NCBI RefSeq assembly: GCF_014639535.1
Contig: NZ_BMGA01000001.1
Coordinates: 1,116,001 to 1,180,000, forward strand
Direction of reading: 5' to 3'
Length of the DNA stretch: 64,000 nucleotides
From: Flavobacterium palustre
Lineage (GTDB): Bacteria; Bacteroidota; Bacteroidia; Flavobacteriales; Flavobacteriaceae
The position numbers and the translations under genes are program-made. Below, piece by piece: positions 47,200-56,212 of the stretch (position 1 is the stretch's first letter; every line of letters starts with the position of its first letter). The notes beneath the pieces were generated by a model, which worked only from the letters and a program-made list of their open reading frames with translations, did no database searches and was not told the origin of the DNA.

Positions 47200-47984
47200 T
47201 AGATAACCGTCAATGGGTGAATAAAATAATGGATAATCAATAAGATTAATCCGGCGGCAATGCGGTAATAACCAAAAAGTTTGAAACCTCTGTTGCTTAA
47301 AAAAGTAATGAACGATTTAATGGCTAAAAGGGCAACTATAAAAGCTACAATATTTCCAATAATCAGAATGTTAATTTGATCATCGGTCAATACATAGCCG
47401 TCTTTGTAATAATCGTAACATTTTTTTACTGTTGCGCCTAACATGGTTGGGACAGCCAGGAAAAAAGAGAATTCGGCTGCTGCCGTTCGGGATAGGTTTT
47501 GAGACATCCCGCCTACAATAGAAGCGCCACTTCGGGAAATTCCCGGAATCATGGCAAGGCATTGGAATAATCCAATTTTTATTGCTTTCAGGTAAGTGAT
47601 TTCGGTTTCGTCAGAATTAGCAAACCAATCGTCCACTTTAAGCAAAATAATTCCGCCCACTAATAATGAGATGGCAACCGTTAGAGGATTTTCCAGTAAA
47701 GCATCGATTTTTTTGCTGAAAAGCAAACCAAAAACGACTGCCGGAATAAAGGCTACCAATAATTTGAAATAGAAATCAAAAGACTGGAAAAAGCGTTTGA
47801 AATAAAGTACTATTACAGAAAGGATGGCTCCTAACTGAATAACAATGGTAAAAAGTTTGGTGAAATCATCCTGAGCAATTCCGTAAAAAGACGAAGCAAT
47901 AATCATGTGTCCTGTTGAAGAAACCGGAAGAAATTCGGTAATACCTTCGATTATAGCCAGAACAATAGCTTGTAATGTATTCAT
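47199..47984 (-). CDS. uppP: Undecaprenyl-diphosphatase
   Basis: A 261-residue membrane phosphatase that recycles undecaprenyl pyrophosphate for peptidoglycan and O-antigen lipid carriers. It has about eight hydrophobic helices. The active-site motifs are [15 protein letters not shown] near the N-terminus ([14 protein letters not shown]) and [13 protein letters not shown] (PGxSRSGxT-like). It overlaps truB by one base. Confidence 0.97.
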   Translation of the reverse strand: MNTLQAIVLAIIEGITEFLPVSSTGHMIIASSFYGIAQDDFTKLFTIVIQLGAILSVIVLYFKRFFQSFDFYFKLLVAFIPAVVFGLLFSKKIDALLENPLTVAISLLVGGIILLKVDDWFANSDETEITYLKAIKIGLFQCLAMIPGISRSGASIVGGMSQNLSRTAAAEFSFFLAVPTMLGATVKKCYDYYKDGYVLTDDQINILIIGNIVAFIVALLAIKSFITFLSNRGFKLFGYYRIAAGLILLIIHYFIHPLTVI

Positions 47985-48009
47985 TTAATTTTAGATTTTA
48001 GAGTGTAGT

Positions 48010-48025
48010 CCCGATAGCTATCGGG
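48010..48025. repeat. Dispersed palindrome CCCGATAGCTATCGGG (family A)
   Basis: Perfect 16-base palindrome upstream of uppP, next to a family D repeat. Confidence 0.85.
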
Positions 48026-48032
48026 ATAGTTT

Positions 48033-48074
48033 CAGTTTAGTTAACTGAACACTGCATTCTGAACACTGCTAACT
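48033..48074. repeat. Tandem CTGAACACTG repeats (family D)
   Basis: Direct copies ACTGAACACTG and TCTGAACACTG, preceded by AGTTTAGTTAACT. A related pair lies at 48387-48418, on the other side of the DUF3098 gene. Confidence 0.65.
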
Positions 48075-48308
48075 ATTTTTCTTAGGATTCTTTAAAATAG
48101 AATAAATGGTAATTCCGAAACCAATTAAAACGGTTGTAGGTGCTAATCGGATTCTTCTGAAGTTAAAAATAGCATCGCTGTACACATTAGGGTCATCGCT
48201 GCCTCCGCCTGCCATTAGTATAAATCCAAGGGCAATTACTCCAATTCCAATTAATAGAATTTTGTAATTGATTTTATCGAATAAGAATTCCTGTTTATCG
48301 TCTTTCAT
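48069..48308 (-). CDS. DUF3098 membrane protein
   Basis: A 79-residue protein with two membrane helices (about 17-34 and 57-72) joined by a short loop holding NFRRIRLAPT. It matches the DUF3098 family, which in Bacteroidota sits between ftsX and uppP. Role unknown; location suggests a link with cell-envelope growth or division. Family D repeats bracket the gene. Confidence 0.85.
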   Translation of the reverse strand: MKDDKQEFLFDKINYKILLIGIGVIALGFILMAGGGSDDPNVYSDAIFNFRRIRLAPTTVLIGFGITIYSILKNPKKNS

Positions 48309-48386
48309 CTTTTTATTGCGAGGAACGAAGCAATTTCATTCCTATTGTTTTAAAGTTTTTATTCTTTTAAACTCTTCCGTGATTTT

Positions 48387-48418
48387 CTGAACACTTACAG
48401 CTGAACACTGAATACTAG
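48387..48418. repeat. CTGAACACT repeats (family D), second site
   Basis: Contains CTGAACACTTACAG and CTGAACACTGAATAC in tandem, ending at the ftsX stop. Same words as at 48033-48074. Confidence 0.6.
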
Positions 48419-49290
48419 TATAGATCGTCTGTTCTTAGGTTCAAGAAACGTTGTGTGGCAAAATGAGTGCTTAACCAGGTAATTAAAACGCCAAATCCAA
48501 AAACAGCGGCAAAAACCAGTAAAATTAAAATTTTGTCATTTAGAATTCCTAAATCCGGAAAGTTAGTCTGTACATAAGATAAAAGTGCGATTAAGGCTAA
48601 AATTGCCAAAATAGCTCCCAGCATTCCCAGTTTTACACTTCGCATTACAAACGGTTTTCGGATGAAAGATTTGGTAGCACCCACCATTTGCATGGTTTTA
48701 ATGATAAAACGATGAGAATAAATAGACAGACGAAGTGAACTGTTAATTAATAATACAGCGATAAAAGTCAAAAATCCGCTGATGATTAAAATCCACATAC
48801 TTATTTTTTTGATATTATCGTTGACTAGATTTACTAATTGTTTGTCATAAACAATATCCGAAATCATTGGGTTGGTACGTAATTGACGTTCTATTTTAGC
48901 TACGCTGTCGTTTTCTACATAAGCCGCTTTGATATGAATATCATAAGAATTCTGTAGCGGATTTTCGCCAAGGAAAGTCAGGAAATCTTCGCCAATAATG
49001 TCGGTGTGTTGTTTTGCAGCTTCTTCTTTGCTTACATATACAATCTTTTTTGCGTAAGCGGCTCTTTTTAATTCAGTGCCAAAACTTTTCAGAATAGTGT
49101 CATTGGCCTCGTTTTTAAAGAATACTGTCATGGCAATTTTTTCTTTAAAATTATCAGCTAATCTTTTAGAATTGATGATAAAAAGTCCTAATGTTCCCAG
49201 TAAAAATAATACCAGGGAAATACTTAGAACTACCGAAAAATAAGAGGAAATTAACCTGCGTTTTTGAAATCTGTCAAATGAAGAACTCAT
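48415..49290 (-). CDS. ftsX: Cell-division permease-like protein
   Basis: A 291-residue FtsX. One N-terminal helix (about 15-35), an extracytoplasmic domain of about 130 residues (FKEKIAMTVFFKNEAND onward), and three further helices at about 170, 215 and 260. With the ATPase FtsE it activates peptidoglycan hydrolases at the division site. ftsE is not adjacent, which is common in this phylum. First of the ftsX-DUF3098-uppP-truB set. Confidence 0.95.
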   Translation of the reverse strand: MSSSFDRFQKRRLISSYFSVVLSISLVLFLLGTLGLFIINSKRLADNFKEKIAMTVFFKNEANDTILKSFGTELKRAAYAKKIVYVSKEEAAKQHTDIIGEDFLTFLGENPLQNSYDIHIKAAYVENDSVAKIERQLRTNPMISDIVYDKQLVNLVNDNIKKISMWILIISGFLTFIAVLLINSSLRLSIYSHRFIIKTMQMVGATKSFIRKPFVMRSVKLGMLGAILAILALIALLSYVQTNFPDLGILNDKILILLVFAAVFGFGVLITWLSTHFATQRFLNLRTDDLY

Positions 49291-49416
49291 AGTTTATTTT
49301 TATTATGCGGTAAAAATAATAAACAATTTCTTTAAATGAAGTTAATAACGTTCAAAGTTTTTATTTTCTTATAATTTGGAGAGCACTTTTAAATGAAATT
49401 AATATAAAAATACCTC

Positions 49417-50154
49417 TTAGGTCAAGAGTAATTTTAAACCGGCAATTGTCAGTCCAAGTGCCAAGAGGTATTTTAATGTTTTGGAGTTGAATTTTTGACT
49501 TCCAAAATACGAACCCAATAAACCGCCGATGATGGTAGCAACAACCGCTATTTGTAAATCAGGGTTAAGGTTAAAACCTCCTTTTTGAATTTGTCCATAA
49601 AGTCCCGAAAGTGAGTTAACAAAAATAAATAATGCTGAAACAGCTGCTGTTTCTTTAAGTTTTGACCAACGCATTAAAAGCATAAGCGGACTAAGGATGA
49701 TGCCGCCTCCAATACCTAAAAGTCCGGAAAGGAGTCCGATAATTCCGCCCGAAAAAAGCCCTGCCCATAAAGGTATTTCTCTATTGGGTTCGTTTTTTTC
49801 TTCAAATTGATATACCAGTCTTATAATAGAAATGAAGATACAAACACCTAATATTTTTTTGTAAACAGCATCGGGTAAACTCATTGTGCCGCCCAAAAAA
49901 GCCATTGGAATACTTGCAATTATAAAGGGAATGAATAATTTTAATTTAAAATGCCCTGATTTGTAAAAACCAATAAAGGAAAATAACGATACTGCTAAAT
50001 TCATCACTAAAGCTGATTGTTTCATCATTATTGGTGCTACTCCGGCCATTGCCATAATGGCAAGATAACCACTGGCGCCACCATGACCTACAGACGAATA
50101 TAAAAAGGCAACTATTGCTAGTAAAAAGAGTATTAAAACTGGGTTGAAATCCAT
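49417..50154 (-). CDS. TauE/SafE family permease
   Basis: A 245-residue inner-membrane protein with about eight helices, carrying the family signatures SSVGHGGASGYLAI near the N-terminus and GLLSGLLGIGGGIILSPLMLL in the middle repeat. The family exports sulfite, sulfoacetate and related organic anions; the ligand here is unknown. The porin-like gene ends five bases before its start, so the two probably share a transcript. Confidence 0.93.
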   Translation of the reverse strand: MDFNPVLILFLLAIVAFLYSSVGHGGASGYLAIMAMAGVAPIMMKQSALVMNLAVSLFSFIGFYKSGHFKLKLFIPFIIASIPMAFLGGTMSLPDAVYKKILGVCIFISIIRLVYQFEEKNEPNREIPLWAGLFSGGIIGLLSGLLGIGGGIILSPLMLLMRWSKLKETAAVSALFIFVNSLSGLYGQIQKGGFNLNPDLQIAVVATIIGGLLGSYFGSQKFNSKTLKYLLALGLTIAGLKLLLT

Positions 50155-50159
50155 GAAAA

Positions 50160-51545
50160 TTATTTTTTGAAACTAAATAGTTCCGGTTTGAAAGTAATCA
50201 TGACGTAGCTCCATACCGGAATAATATTGCTGTTTCCTGTTTTAAGTGTTTCCATGCTTTTTTCGGCTGCCATATAGGAGAAACCAAAATCAATCATGGT
50301 GAAATTGTTGTATTTGTAATGCAATGATAAGTCGTTTTCAAATCCTAAATAGGGATGAATGCTGTTGTCCAGATTGTCTTTTACCTTATTTTGCAGGTAA
50401 AACAAATGAAAGTCGGAGCGCAAACTAAGTTTTGGGTTCAGGTCATAAATAAGATGCAGATACGGATTGATTAGTCCGCCGTTTTTTAAATCCAAAGGAA
50501 AGGTGGTGAAATAATCCATATTTCCCATAAAACGCCAGGCAACTCCGTAAAGCGGAACAAATGATTTAGAAGTGGAGCTTGGTTTTTCGGCATTGTCACC
50601 ACTCATGTATTCCATACCTAAACGGGTAGTAAACTTGTTTTTCTTCCATTGGATTTCAGGCTGAAAGTAATAAGCCGAAATTTTATTTCCGGCTTGTAAA
50701 TGACCGTACTGGTAATAACCGCTTAGGGTCAGGTATAAATTTCCTTTTTCAAATTCTATTCGTCCGCCTGAAGTAGCACGGGTGTACATAGTTCTTGGGT
50801 TGGTCTTGCTTTCATAGCCATCGGCAGAGTTTAAAGTGCTCAGGCTGAAATGCTCATTTAATTTTGCTTTCAGGTAATGAATGTTGAGCATTTTGTAGTT
50901 TGTAAATGTAGTTGGAGCAAAATTGGTTTCAAAAATACGTTCAGATGTTTGATTGAAAGCCGTAATGAATTCCGAATGAATCTTACTGTTTTCATAAATC
51001 AGGTTGATTCCGTCATGTGCTCTTGCTGCCTGACTCCAGTTAGCTGCCGAGAAAAGTCTTCCGTTGTCCAGTTCTACTTTTTGACGACCTATTCGAAGGG
51101 AAAAATGATCAGAAAGTCCCGTTTCTGCATAAGCTTCAAATACATTAAAAGAACCTGTTGTAGAGGTTTGTCCGTATTGTCCCCAAACGCGAAGATCCTG
51201 AACAGAAGTGTGAAATTTGAATTTGGGTTGGCTATAGTTAAAATACAATCGGCTCCTTTGAGTGACAAAATAAGCGGCTTTGGTATCGGCAGTTCTCAAT
51301 TGTCTGTAACCGTCACGATATTCCGCTCTGGGTCTGAATTCTAATCCAATAGAAAAGTTTTTGTTTTCCGCATTTACTTTTTGATGTACAATCGGAAGAG
51401 CCATTATTGAATCGGCTTCACGTTGCGTGATAATCTTTTTTTCGAGCAATAATTTCGTGATATTTTGATCAATTTGTGCAGACATCTTTTCACTAAAGAA
51501 TAAAGCAGAAATTAGTATTAGGGACAAACAAAATGTTTTTTTCAT
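50160..51545 (-). CDS. Alginate-export-like outer-membrane porin
   Basis: A 461-residue protein with a signal peptide (about 1-23, ends KMSAQ). A short N-terminal helical segment (LLEKKIITQREADSIMALP) is followed by a barrel of alternating strands, with TQRSRLYFNYSQPKFKFHTSVQDLRVWGQ and LRIGRQKVELDNGRLF matching the alginate_export domain. Such porins handle anionic or diverse small solutes, so the name is not proof of alginate. It is co-directional with the TauE-like permease, and a joint transport role is possible. A TATTTTTG -7 box precedes it. Confidence 0.88.
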   Translation of the reverse strand: MKKTFCLSLILISALFFSEKMSAQIDQNITKLLLEKKIITQREADSIMALPIVHQKVNAENKNFSIGLEFRPRAEYRDGYRQLRTADTKAAYFVTQRSRLYFNYSQPKFKFHTSVQDLRVWGQYGQTSTTGSFNVFEAYAETGLSDHFSLRIGRQKVELDNGRLFSAANWSQAARAHDGINLIYENSKIHSEFITAFNQTSERIFETNFAPTTFTNYKMLNIHYLKAKLNEHFSLSTLNSADGYESKTNPRTMYTRATSGGRIEFEKGNLYLTLSGYYQYGHLQAGNKISAYYFQPEIQWKKNKFTTRLGMEYMSGDNAEKPSSTSKSFVPLYGVAWRFMGNMDYFTTFPLDLKNGGLINPYLHLIYDLNPKLSLRSDFHLFYLQNKVKDNLDNSIHPYLGFENDLSLHYKYNNFTMIDFGFSYMAAEKSMETLKTGNSNIIPVWSYVMITFKPELFSFKK

Positions 51546-51585
51546 AAATGAATGTTTGTAGCAATGTGCTTTTTAAAATAAAGTG

Positions 51586-51593
51586 CAAAAATA
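51586..51593 (-). promoter_or_regulatory. Putative -7 box (TATTTTTG)
   Basis: Minus-strand TAnnTTTG match 40 bases upstream of the porin start. Confidence 0.5.
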
Positions 51594-51657
51594 AGTATTC
51601 TTACTTAGCATTTGTTTAGTTGTTGATTTATTTCTTTCTTCTTTTCAAGAAATAACT

Positions 51658-51687
51658 TTGGTGCAATGTGCAATAAACGTAAATTTG
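51658..51687 (+). promoter_or_regulatory. Promoter of leuS (TTG-N19-TAAATTTG)
   Basis: TTG at 51658-51660 and TAAATTTG at 51680-51687, with the canonical 19-base spacing of the Bacteroidota -33/-7 promoter. It is the best promoter match in the window. It leaves a leader of about 90 bases that contains a family C repeat. Confidence 0.75.
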
Positions 51688-51698
51688 CCGTTCATTTT

Positions 51699-51779
51699 TA
51701 GTTTGTTGTTTATGGTTTTTGGTTTATTGTTATAAGCTTAAAATCAAAACTATAAACTGCAAACAATAAACCATTAACA
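51699..51779. repeat. Repeat of TAGTTTGTTGTTTATGG units with inverted tail (family C)
   Basis: TTAGTTTGTTGTTTATGG and GGTTTATTGTTATAA are followed by AAAACTATAAAC and AAACAATAAACCATTAAC. It makes up most of the predicted leuS leader, so it would be transcribed as a hairpin next to the start codon. Confidence 0.7.
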
Positions 51780-51784
51780 GAGTA

Positions 51785-54646
51785 ATGAAATACAATCCGA
51801 ACGAAATAGAAGCCAAATGGCAAAAAAAATGGGCAGAAAACAAAACTTTTGCAGCCGAAAATAATTCAGACAAGCCAAAATATTATGTTTTGGATATGTT
51901 TCCTTATCCATCAGGAGCGGGCTTGCACGTAGGGCATCCGCTGGGATATATTGCTTCAGATGTGTATTCCCGTTTTAAAAGACATCAGGGTTTTAATGTG
52001 TTGCACCCAATGGGTTACGACAGTTTTGGATTGCCGGCCGAGCAATATGCTATTCAAACAGGGCAGCGTCCTGAAGATACAACCCGCGTAAACATTGACG
52101 GTGGTGTTGATAAAGAAGGAAATCAAATTGCAGGTTACAGAACGCAATTGGATAAAATAGGATTTTCATTTGATTGGGATCGTGAAGTAAGAACTTCTAA
52201 TCCTGATTATTACAAACATACGCAGTGGATTTTTATCCAGTTATTCAATTCCTGGTATAATAAAGATTCAGATAAGGCTGAGGATATTTCGACCTTGATT
52301 TCAATTTTTGAAAAAGATGGAAATTCAAATGTAAATGCAGTTTGTGACGATAACATTGCTGCATTTTCGGCTGCTGAATGGAATGCTTTCGCAAAAGACG
52401 AGCAAGAAAAAATCTTGTTACAATATAGATTGACTTATTTAGCTGAAACCGAAGTAAACTGGTGTCCGGGATTAGGAACGGTTTTGGCAAATGACGAAAT
52501 TGTAAATGGAGTTTCGGAGCGTGGAGGTTTTCCGGTTGTTCGTAAAAAAATGACCCAATGGAGTATGCGAATTTCTGCTTATGCAGAGCGTTTGTTGCAA
52601 GGTTTGGATACTATTGACTGGAGCGAATCGATCAAAGAATCACAACGAAACTGGATTGGAAAATCAGTTGGTGCGATGGTTTCTTTTAATTTAAAAGATA
52701 ACGAAAACACGATTGATGTATTTACAACAAGACCTGATACCATTTTCGGAGTTACTTTTATGACATTGGCACCGGAGCACGAATTGGTAGCTCAAATTAC
52801 AACTCCAGATCAAAAAGCAGCTGTTGAAGCTTATATCGAAAAAACTTCAAAACGTTCGGAGCGTGAGCGTATGGCGGATGTAAAAACCATTTCAGGAGTA
52901 TTTACAGGAGCTTATGCCGAGCATCCGTTTACTAAAGAAGCGATTCCGGTTTGGATTGGTGATTATGTGTTGGCGGGTTACGGAACAGGTGCTGTAATGG
53001 CGGTTCCTTGCGGAGACGAAAGGGATTATGCTTTTGCTAATTTCTTTAAAGGACAAAACGGAATGCCTGAGATTAAAAATATTGTTGACAAAGATATTTC
53101 GGAAGCTGCTTTTGGCGGGAAAGAAGGTTTTCAATTAGTGAATTCCGATTTCTTAAACGGCATGGGTTACAAAGACGGAACTCAAAAAGTAATTGCCGAA
53201 TTGGAAAAAATCAACCAAGGTTACGGTAAAATCAATTACCGTTTGCGCGATGCGGTTTTCTCCCGCCAGCGTTATTGGGGTGAGCCATTTCCGGTGTATT
53301 ATGTAAATGGTCTTCCGAAAATGATTGATGTACAGCATTTGCCGATTATTTTACCTGAAGTAGAGAAATATTTGCCAACAGAAGATGGTTTGCCTCCATT
53401 AGGAAACGCAGCGGTTTGGGCTTGGGACACAATTCAGAATGCAGTGGTCAGTACGCAGTTGGCAGACAACAAAACAGTATTCCCGTTGGAATTGAACACG
53501 ATGCCAGGTTGGGCGGGAAGTTCATGGTACTGGATGCGTTATATGGATGCGGCTAATGAGAATGAATTTGCATCGGCAGCAGCATTGAAATATTGGGAAT
53601 TTGTGGATTTATATATTGGCGGAAGCGAGCATGCAACCGGTCACTTATTGTATTCGCGTTTTTGGAACAAATTTTTAAAAGACAAAGGTTTTGCGCCAAC
53701 AGAAGAACCATTCAAAAAACTGATCAATCAGGGGATGATTTTGGGAACTTCTGCTTTTGTTTATAGAATCGAAGGAACGAATAGTTTTGTTTCTAAGAAT
53801 AAAATAGGAGATCATAAAGTACAGCCAATTCATGCTGATGTTTCAATTGTAAATGCTTCGGATGAATTGGATGTCGAAAAATTCAAAGCCTGGAGAGAAG
53901 ATTATGCTGATGCTGAATTTATTTTAGACGAAAACGGAAAATACATTGTAGGCCGTGAGGTTGAAAAAATGTCGAAATCGAAATACAATGTAGTAACGCC
54001 GGATGCTATTTGTGCGGAATATGGTGCGGATACTTTGCGTTTGTATGAAATGTTCTTAGGACCATTGGAACAGGCAAAACCTTGGAATACAGCTGGTATT
54101 TCGGGAGTTTTTGGATTCCTTAAAAAATTATGGCGTTTGTATTTTGATGATAATGGTTTGATTGTTACTAACGATGAGCCAACAAAAGACAACCTGAAAA
54201 GCTTACATAAAACCATCAAAAAAGTTTCGGAAGATATTGAAGGTTTCTCTTTCAATACTTCGGTTTCTCAGTTTATGATTTGTGTCAACGAATTGTCAAC
54301 TCAAAACTGTCATTCCCGTGCTATTTTAGAACCTTTGGCAATTGTAATTTCGCCTTATGCACCGCATATTGCAGAAGAATTATGGAGTTTGTTAGGACAT
54401 AGCGATTCGATTGCGACTGTGGCTTTTCCAAAATTCGAACCAGCTCATTTGGTAGAATCGGATAAAGAATATCCGGTTTCGTTTAACGGAAAAATGCGTT
54501 TTACTATCAAATTGCCTTTGGATTTAACCAAGGAACAGATTGAAGAAATCGTGATGAAAGACGAAAGAACCCAAAAACAATTAGACGGCAGAACACCAAA
54601 TAAGGTGATTATTGTTCCGGGGAAAATCATCAACCTTGTAGGGTAA
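51785..54646 (+). CDS. leuS: Leucyl-tRNA synthetase
   Basis: A 953-residue class Ia synthetase. The HIGH motif is GAGLHVGHPLGY near residue 40 and the KMSKS motif is VEKMSKSKYNVV (about 720). The CP1 editing domain is present, with TTRPDTIFGVTFM and the catalytic Asp region YGTGAVMAVPCGDERDYAF. An insert around residues 160-200 (DKAEDISTLISIFEKDGN) and one after 650 are typical of the Bacteroidota enzyme, which is longer than the E. coli protein. It has its own promoter and repeat-containing leader. Confidence 0.98.
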   Translation: MKYNPNEIEAKWQKKWAENKTFAAENNSDKPKYYVLDMFPYPSGAGLHVGHPLGYIASDVYSRFKRHQGFNVLHPMGYDSFGLPAEQYAIQTGQRPEDTTRVNIDGGVDKEGNQIAGYRTQLDKIGFSFDWDREVRTSNPDYYKHTQWIFIQLFNSWYNKDSDKAEDISTLISIFEKDGNSNVNAVCDDNIAAFSAAEWNAFAKDEQEKILLQYRLTYLAETEVNWCPGLGTVLANDEIVNGVSERGGFPVVRKKMTQWSMRISAYAERLLQGLDTIDWSESIKESQRNWIGKSVGAMVSFNLKDNENTIDVFTTRPDTIFGVTFMTLAPEHELVAQITTPDQKAAVEAYIEKTSKRSERERMADVKTISGVFTGAYAEHPFTKEAIPVWIGDYVLAGYGTGAVMAVPCGDERDYAFANFFKGQNGMPEIKNIVDKDISEAAFGGKEGFQLVNSDFLNGMGYKDGTQKVIAELEKINQGYGKINYRLRDAVFSRQRYWGEPFPVYYVNGLPKMIDVQHLPIILPEVEKYLPTEDGLPPLGNAAVWAWDTIQNAVVSTQLADNKTVFPLELNTMPGWAGSSWYWMRYMDAANENEFASAAALKYWEFVDLYIGGSEHATGHLLYSRFWNKFLKDKGFAPTEEPFKKLINQGMILGTSAFVYRIEGTNSFVSKNKIGDHKVQPIHADVSIVNASDELDVEKFKAWREDYADAEFILDENGKYIVGREVEKMSKSKYNVVTPDAICAEYGADTLRLYEMFLGPLEQAKPWNTAGISGVFGFLKKLWRLYFDDNGLIVTNDEPTKDNLKSLHKTIKKVSEDIEGFSFNTSVSQFMICVNELSTQNCHSRAILEPLAIVISPYAPHIAEELWSLLGHSDSIATVAFPKFEPAHLVESDKEYPVSFNGKMRFTIKLPLDLTKEQIEEIVMKDERTQKQLDGRTPNKVIIVPGKIINLVG

Positions 54647-54687
54647 TTTCAATAATCAATTTCAATCGTCAATGATTGAATAGATAA

Positions 54688-54762
54688 AATTCCAATCCCG
54701 ATAGCTATCGGGATAAATTCCAAATTCCAATAACAATGTGTTAATTGGGATTTGGAATTTTT
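54688..54762. repeat. Family E inverted repeat with family A palindrome inside
   Basis: AAAATTCCAAT, then CCCGATAGCTATCGGG at 54697-54712, then AAATTCCAAATTCCAAT. The right arm AATTGGGATTTGGAATTT follows. It lies between leuS and the YugP-like gene and may act as leuS terminator. Confidence 0.75.
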
Positions 54763-54893
54763 GTTTTTGATATTTCTTATTGCCATTGACATTGAAATTG
54801 TATTTTTTTTAACAGCTGTCAAATTGGCATTTTTGTAAATTGGTTTAGAATTTGCGGTTTGTATTTAAAATTTGAAACAAAAAATAAAAAGAT

Positions 54894-55583
54894 ATGGGAA
54901 GTGGTTATTTAATTCTGGCTGGAGCAATTATGTTGTTCAGCTGGTTAGTAAGTTCAAGACTGAAGAGTAAGTTTGAGCATTATTCGCAATTGCATTTGCA
55001 AAATAATATGAGTGGTGCCGAAATTGCTACAAAAATGCTTCACGACAATGGAATTTATGATGTGAAAGTGATTTCGACTCCGGGACAATTGACGGATCAT
55101 TACAATCCGGTGGATAAAACGGTGAATCTGAGCGAATCGGTGTACAATCAGCGCAATGCGGCAGCAGCAGCTGTAGCGGCACACGAATGCGGTCATGCGG
55201 TGCAACATGCAGTGGGTTATGAGTGGCTGACGATGCGTTCTAAATTAGTGCCATTTGTAAATGTGGCTTCTTCGTATATGCAATGGATTTTGCTGGCGGG
55301 AATTCTAATGCTGAAAACTTTTCCGGGCTTGTTGTTGTTTGGTATTATCTTATTTGCGGCAACCACTTTGTTTTCGATTGTTACTTTGCCGGTAGAATAT
55401 GATGCGAGTAATCGTGCTTTGGCCTGGTTAAAAAACAAAAATATGCTGAATCCTGCCGAATATGCCGGAGCGGAAGATTCGTTAAAATGGGCTGCAAGAA
55501 CGTATGTTGTAGCGGCTTTGGGTTCTATTGCTACTTTGTTGTATTATTTGTCTATTTATTTAGGAGGAAACAGAAGGAACTAA
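54894..55583 (+). CDS. YugP-like zinc membrane metallopeptidase
   Basis: A 229-residue membrane protease. One N-terminal helix, then a zinc motif HECGHAVQH (HExxH form, about residue 100) in AAHECGHAVQHAVGYEW, followed by three further helices. Conserved segments include SGAEIATKMLHDNGIYDVKV and HYNPVDKTVNLSESVY. The family (peptidase_M membrane zinc, formerly DUF) has no well-defined substrate. It stands alone, with a family E/A/B composite repeat directly downstream. Confidence 0.9.
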   Translation: MGSGYLILAGAIMLFSWLVSSRLKSKFEHYSQLHLQNNMSGAEIATKMLHDNGIYDVKVISTPGQLTDHYNPVDKTVNLSESVYNQRNAAAAAVAAHECGHAVQHAVGYEWLTMRSKLVPFVNVASSYMQWILLAGILMLKTFPGLLLFGIILFAATTLFSIVTLPVEYDASNRALAWLKNKNMLNPAEYAGAEDSLKWAARTYVVAALGSIATLLYYLSIYLGGNRRN

Positions 55584-55587
55584 AAAT

Positions 55588-55682
55588 AAAATTCCAATCC
55601 CGATAGTTATCGGGATAAAAATTCCAAATTCCAATTGTCACACTGAGCTTGTCGAAGTGTTATTGGAATTTGGAATTTTTTT
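55588..55682. repeat. Composite of families A, B and E
   Basis: AAAATTCCAAT, then the family A variant CCCGATAGTTATCGGG (55599-55614), then AAAATTCCAAATTCCAAT, then TGTCACACTGAGCTTGTCGA of family B (from 55636), then the closing arm ATTGGAATTTGGAATTTT and T-rich DNA. It lies between convergent genes and could terminate both. Confidence 0.8.
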
Positions 55683-55715
55683 ATTGAATATTGCAATTGC
55701 CTTTTGCAATTGCTT

Positions 55716-56072
55716 TTATTCCGGCATATTTTGTTGTTGCCATTGTACTAAAACCGCAACTTGCTCATCGGTTAAAGCCGGTTTTTTATTTACAGGAGGC
55801 ATGAATTTACGATCGTCCTGTGGCAGTTTAACACGGGCAATGATAGCTGCAATATGTTCTTTTACCTGTGTGTAGTTTTCAAAAGGTTCTTTTTTACCTT
55901 GAGGAGGCATGTGGCAAGGCGTACAGCTGTTGGTGATAATAGGTTTAACGTCGGCAGTGTAGCTTATTTTTTTAGCTTCAACATAGTCTGATTTTCCTTT
56001 TTTAGATGAACTACAGTTGCTAAGTACAACTGCTAAAGGAAGTATCAATGCTGTAATCTTGAATTTCTTCAT
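55716..56072 (-). CDS. c-type haem-binding lipoprotein
   Basis: A 118-residue lipoprotein with lipobox VVLSNC (Cys at 20). A single haem motif CTPCH occurs at residues 50-54, followed later by a Met in KFMPPVNKKPAL, a plausible axial ligand for a class I cytochrome c. The final segment LTDEQVAVLVQWQQQNMPE is the C-terminal helix of the same fold. It is probably a periplasm-facing electron carrier or sensor. No respiratory operon is adjacent. Confidence 0.88.
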   Translation of the reverse strand: MKKFKITALILPLAVVLSNCSSSKKGKSDYVEAKKISYTADVKPIITNSCTPCHMPPQGKKEPFENYTQVKEHIAAIIARVKLPQDDRKFMPPVNKKPALTDEQVAVLVQWQQQNMPE

Positions 56073-56162
56073 AAAATATAATATTAAAGTTGGTTTTGTT
56101 TTTAAGACCTTAAAAAAGGATTTGGGTTTAATTTGATTCTAAAATTAATTTCGATAACTGAA

Positions 56163-56189
56163 ATAAAAAAAGCCGCGAATTCGCGGCTT
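56163..56189 (-). terminator. Terminator of the hemD operon
   Basis: Perfect palindrome AAGCCGCGAATTCGCGGCTT at 56170-56189. On the minus strand it is followed by a T-run. It lies 24 bases beyond the hemD stop. Confidence 0.85.
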
Positions 56190-56212
56190 AAATATATGTA
56201 AAAGGAAGCTTG

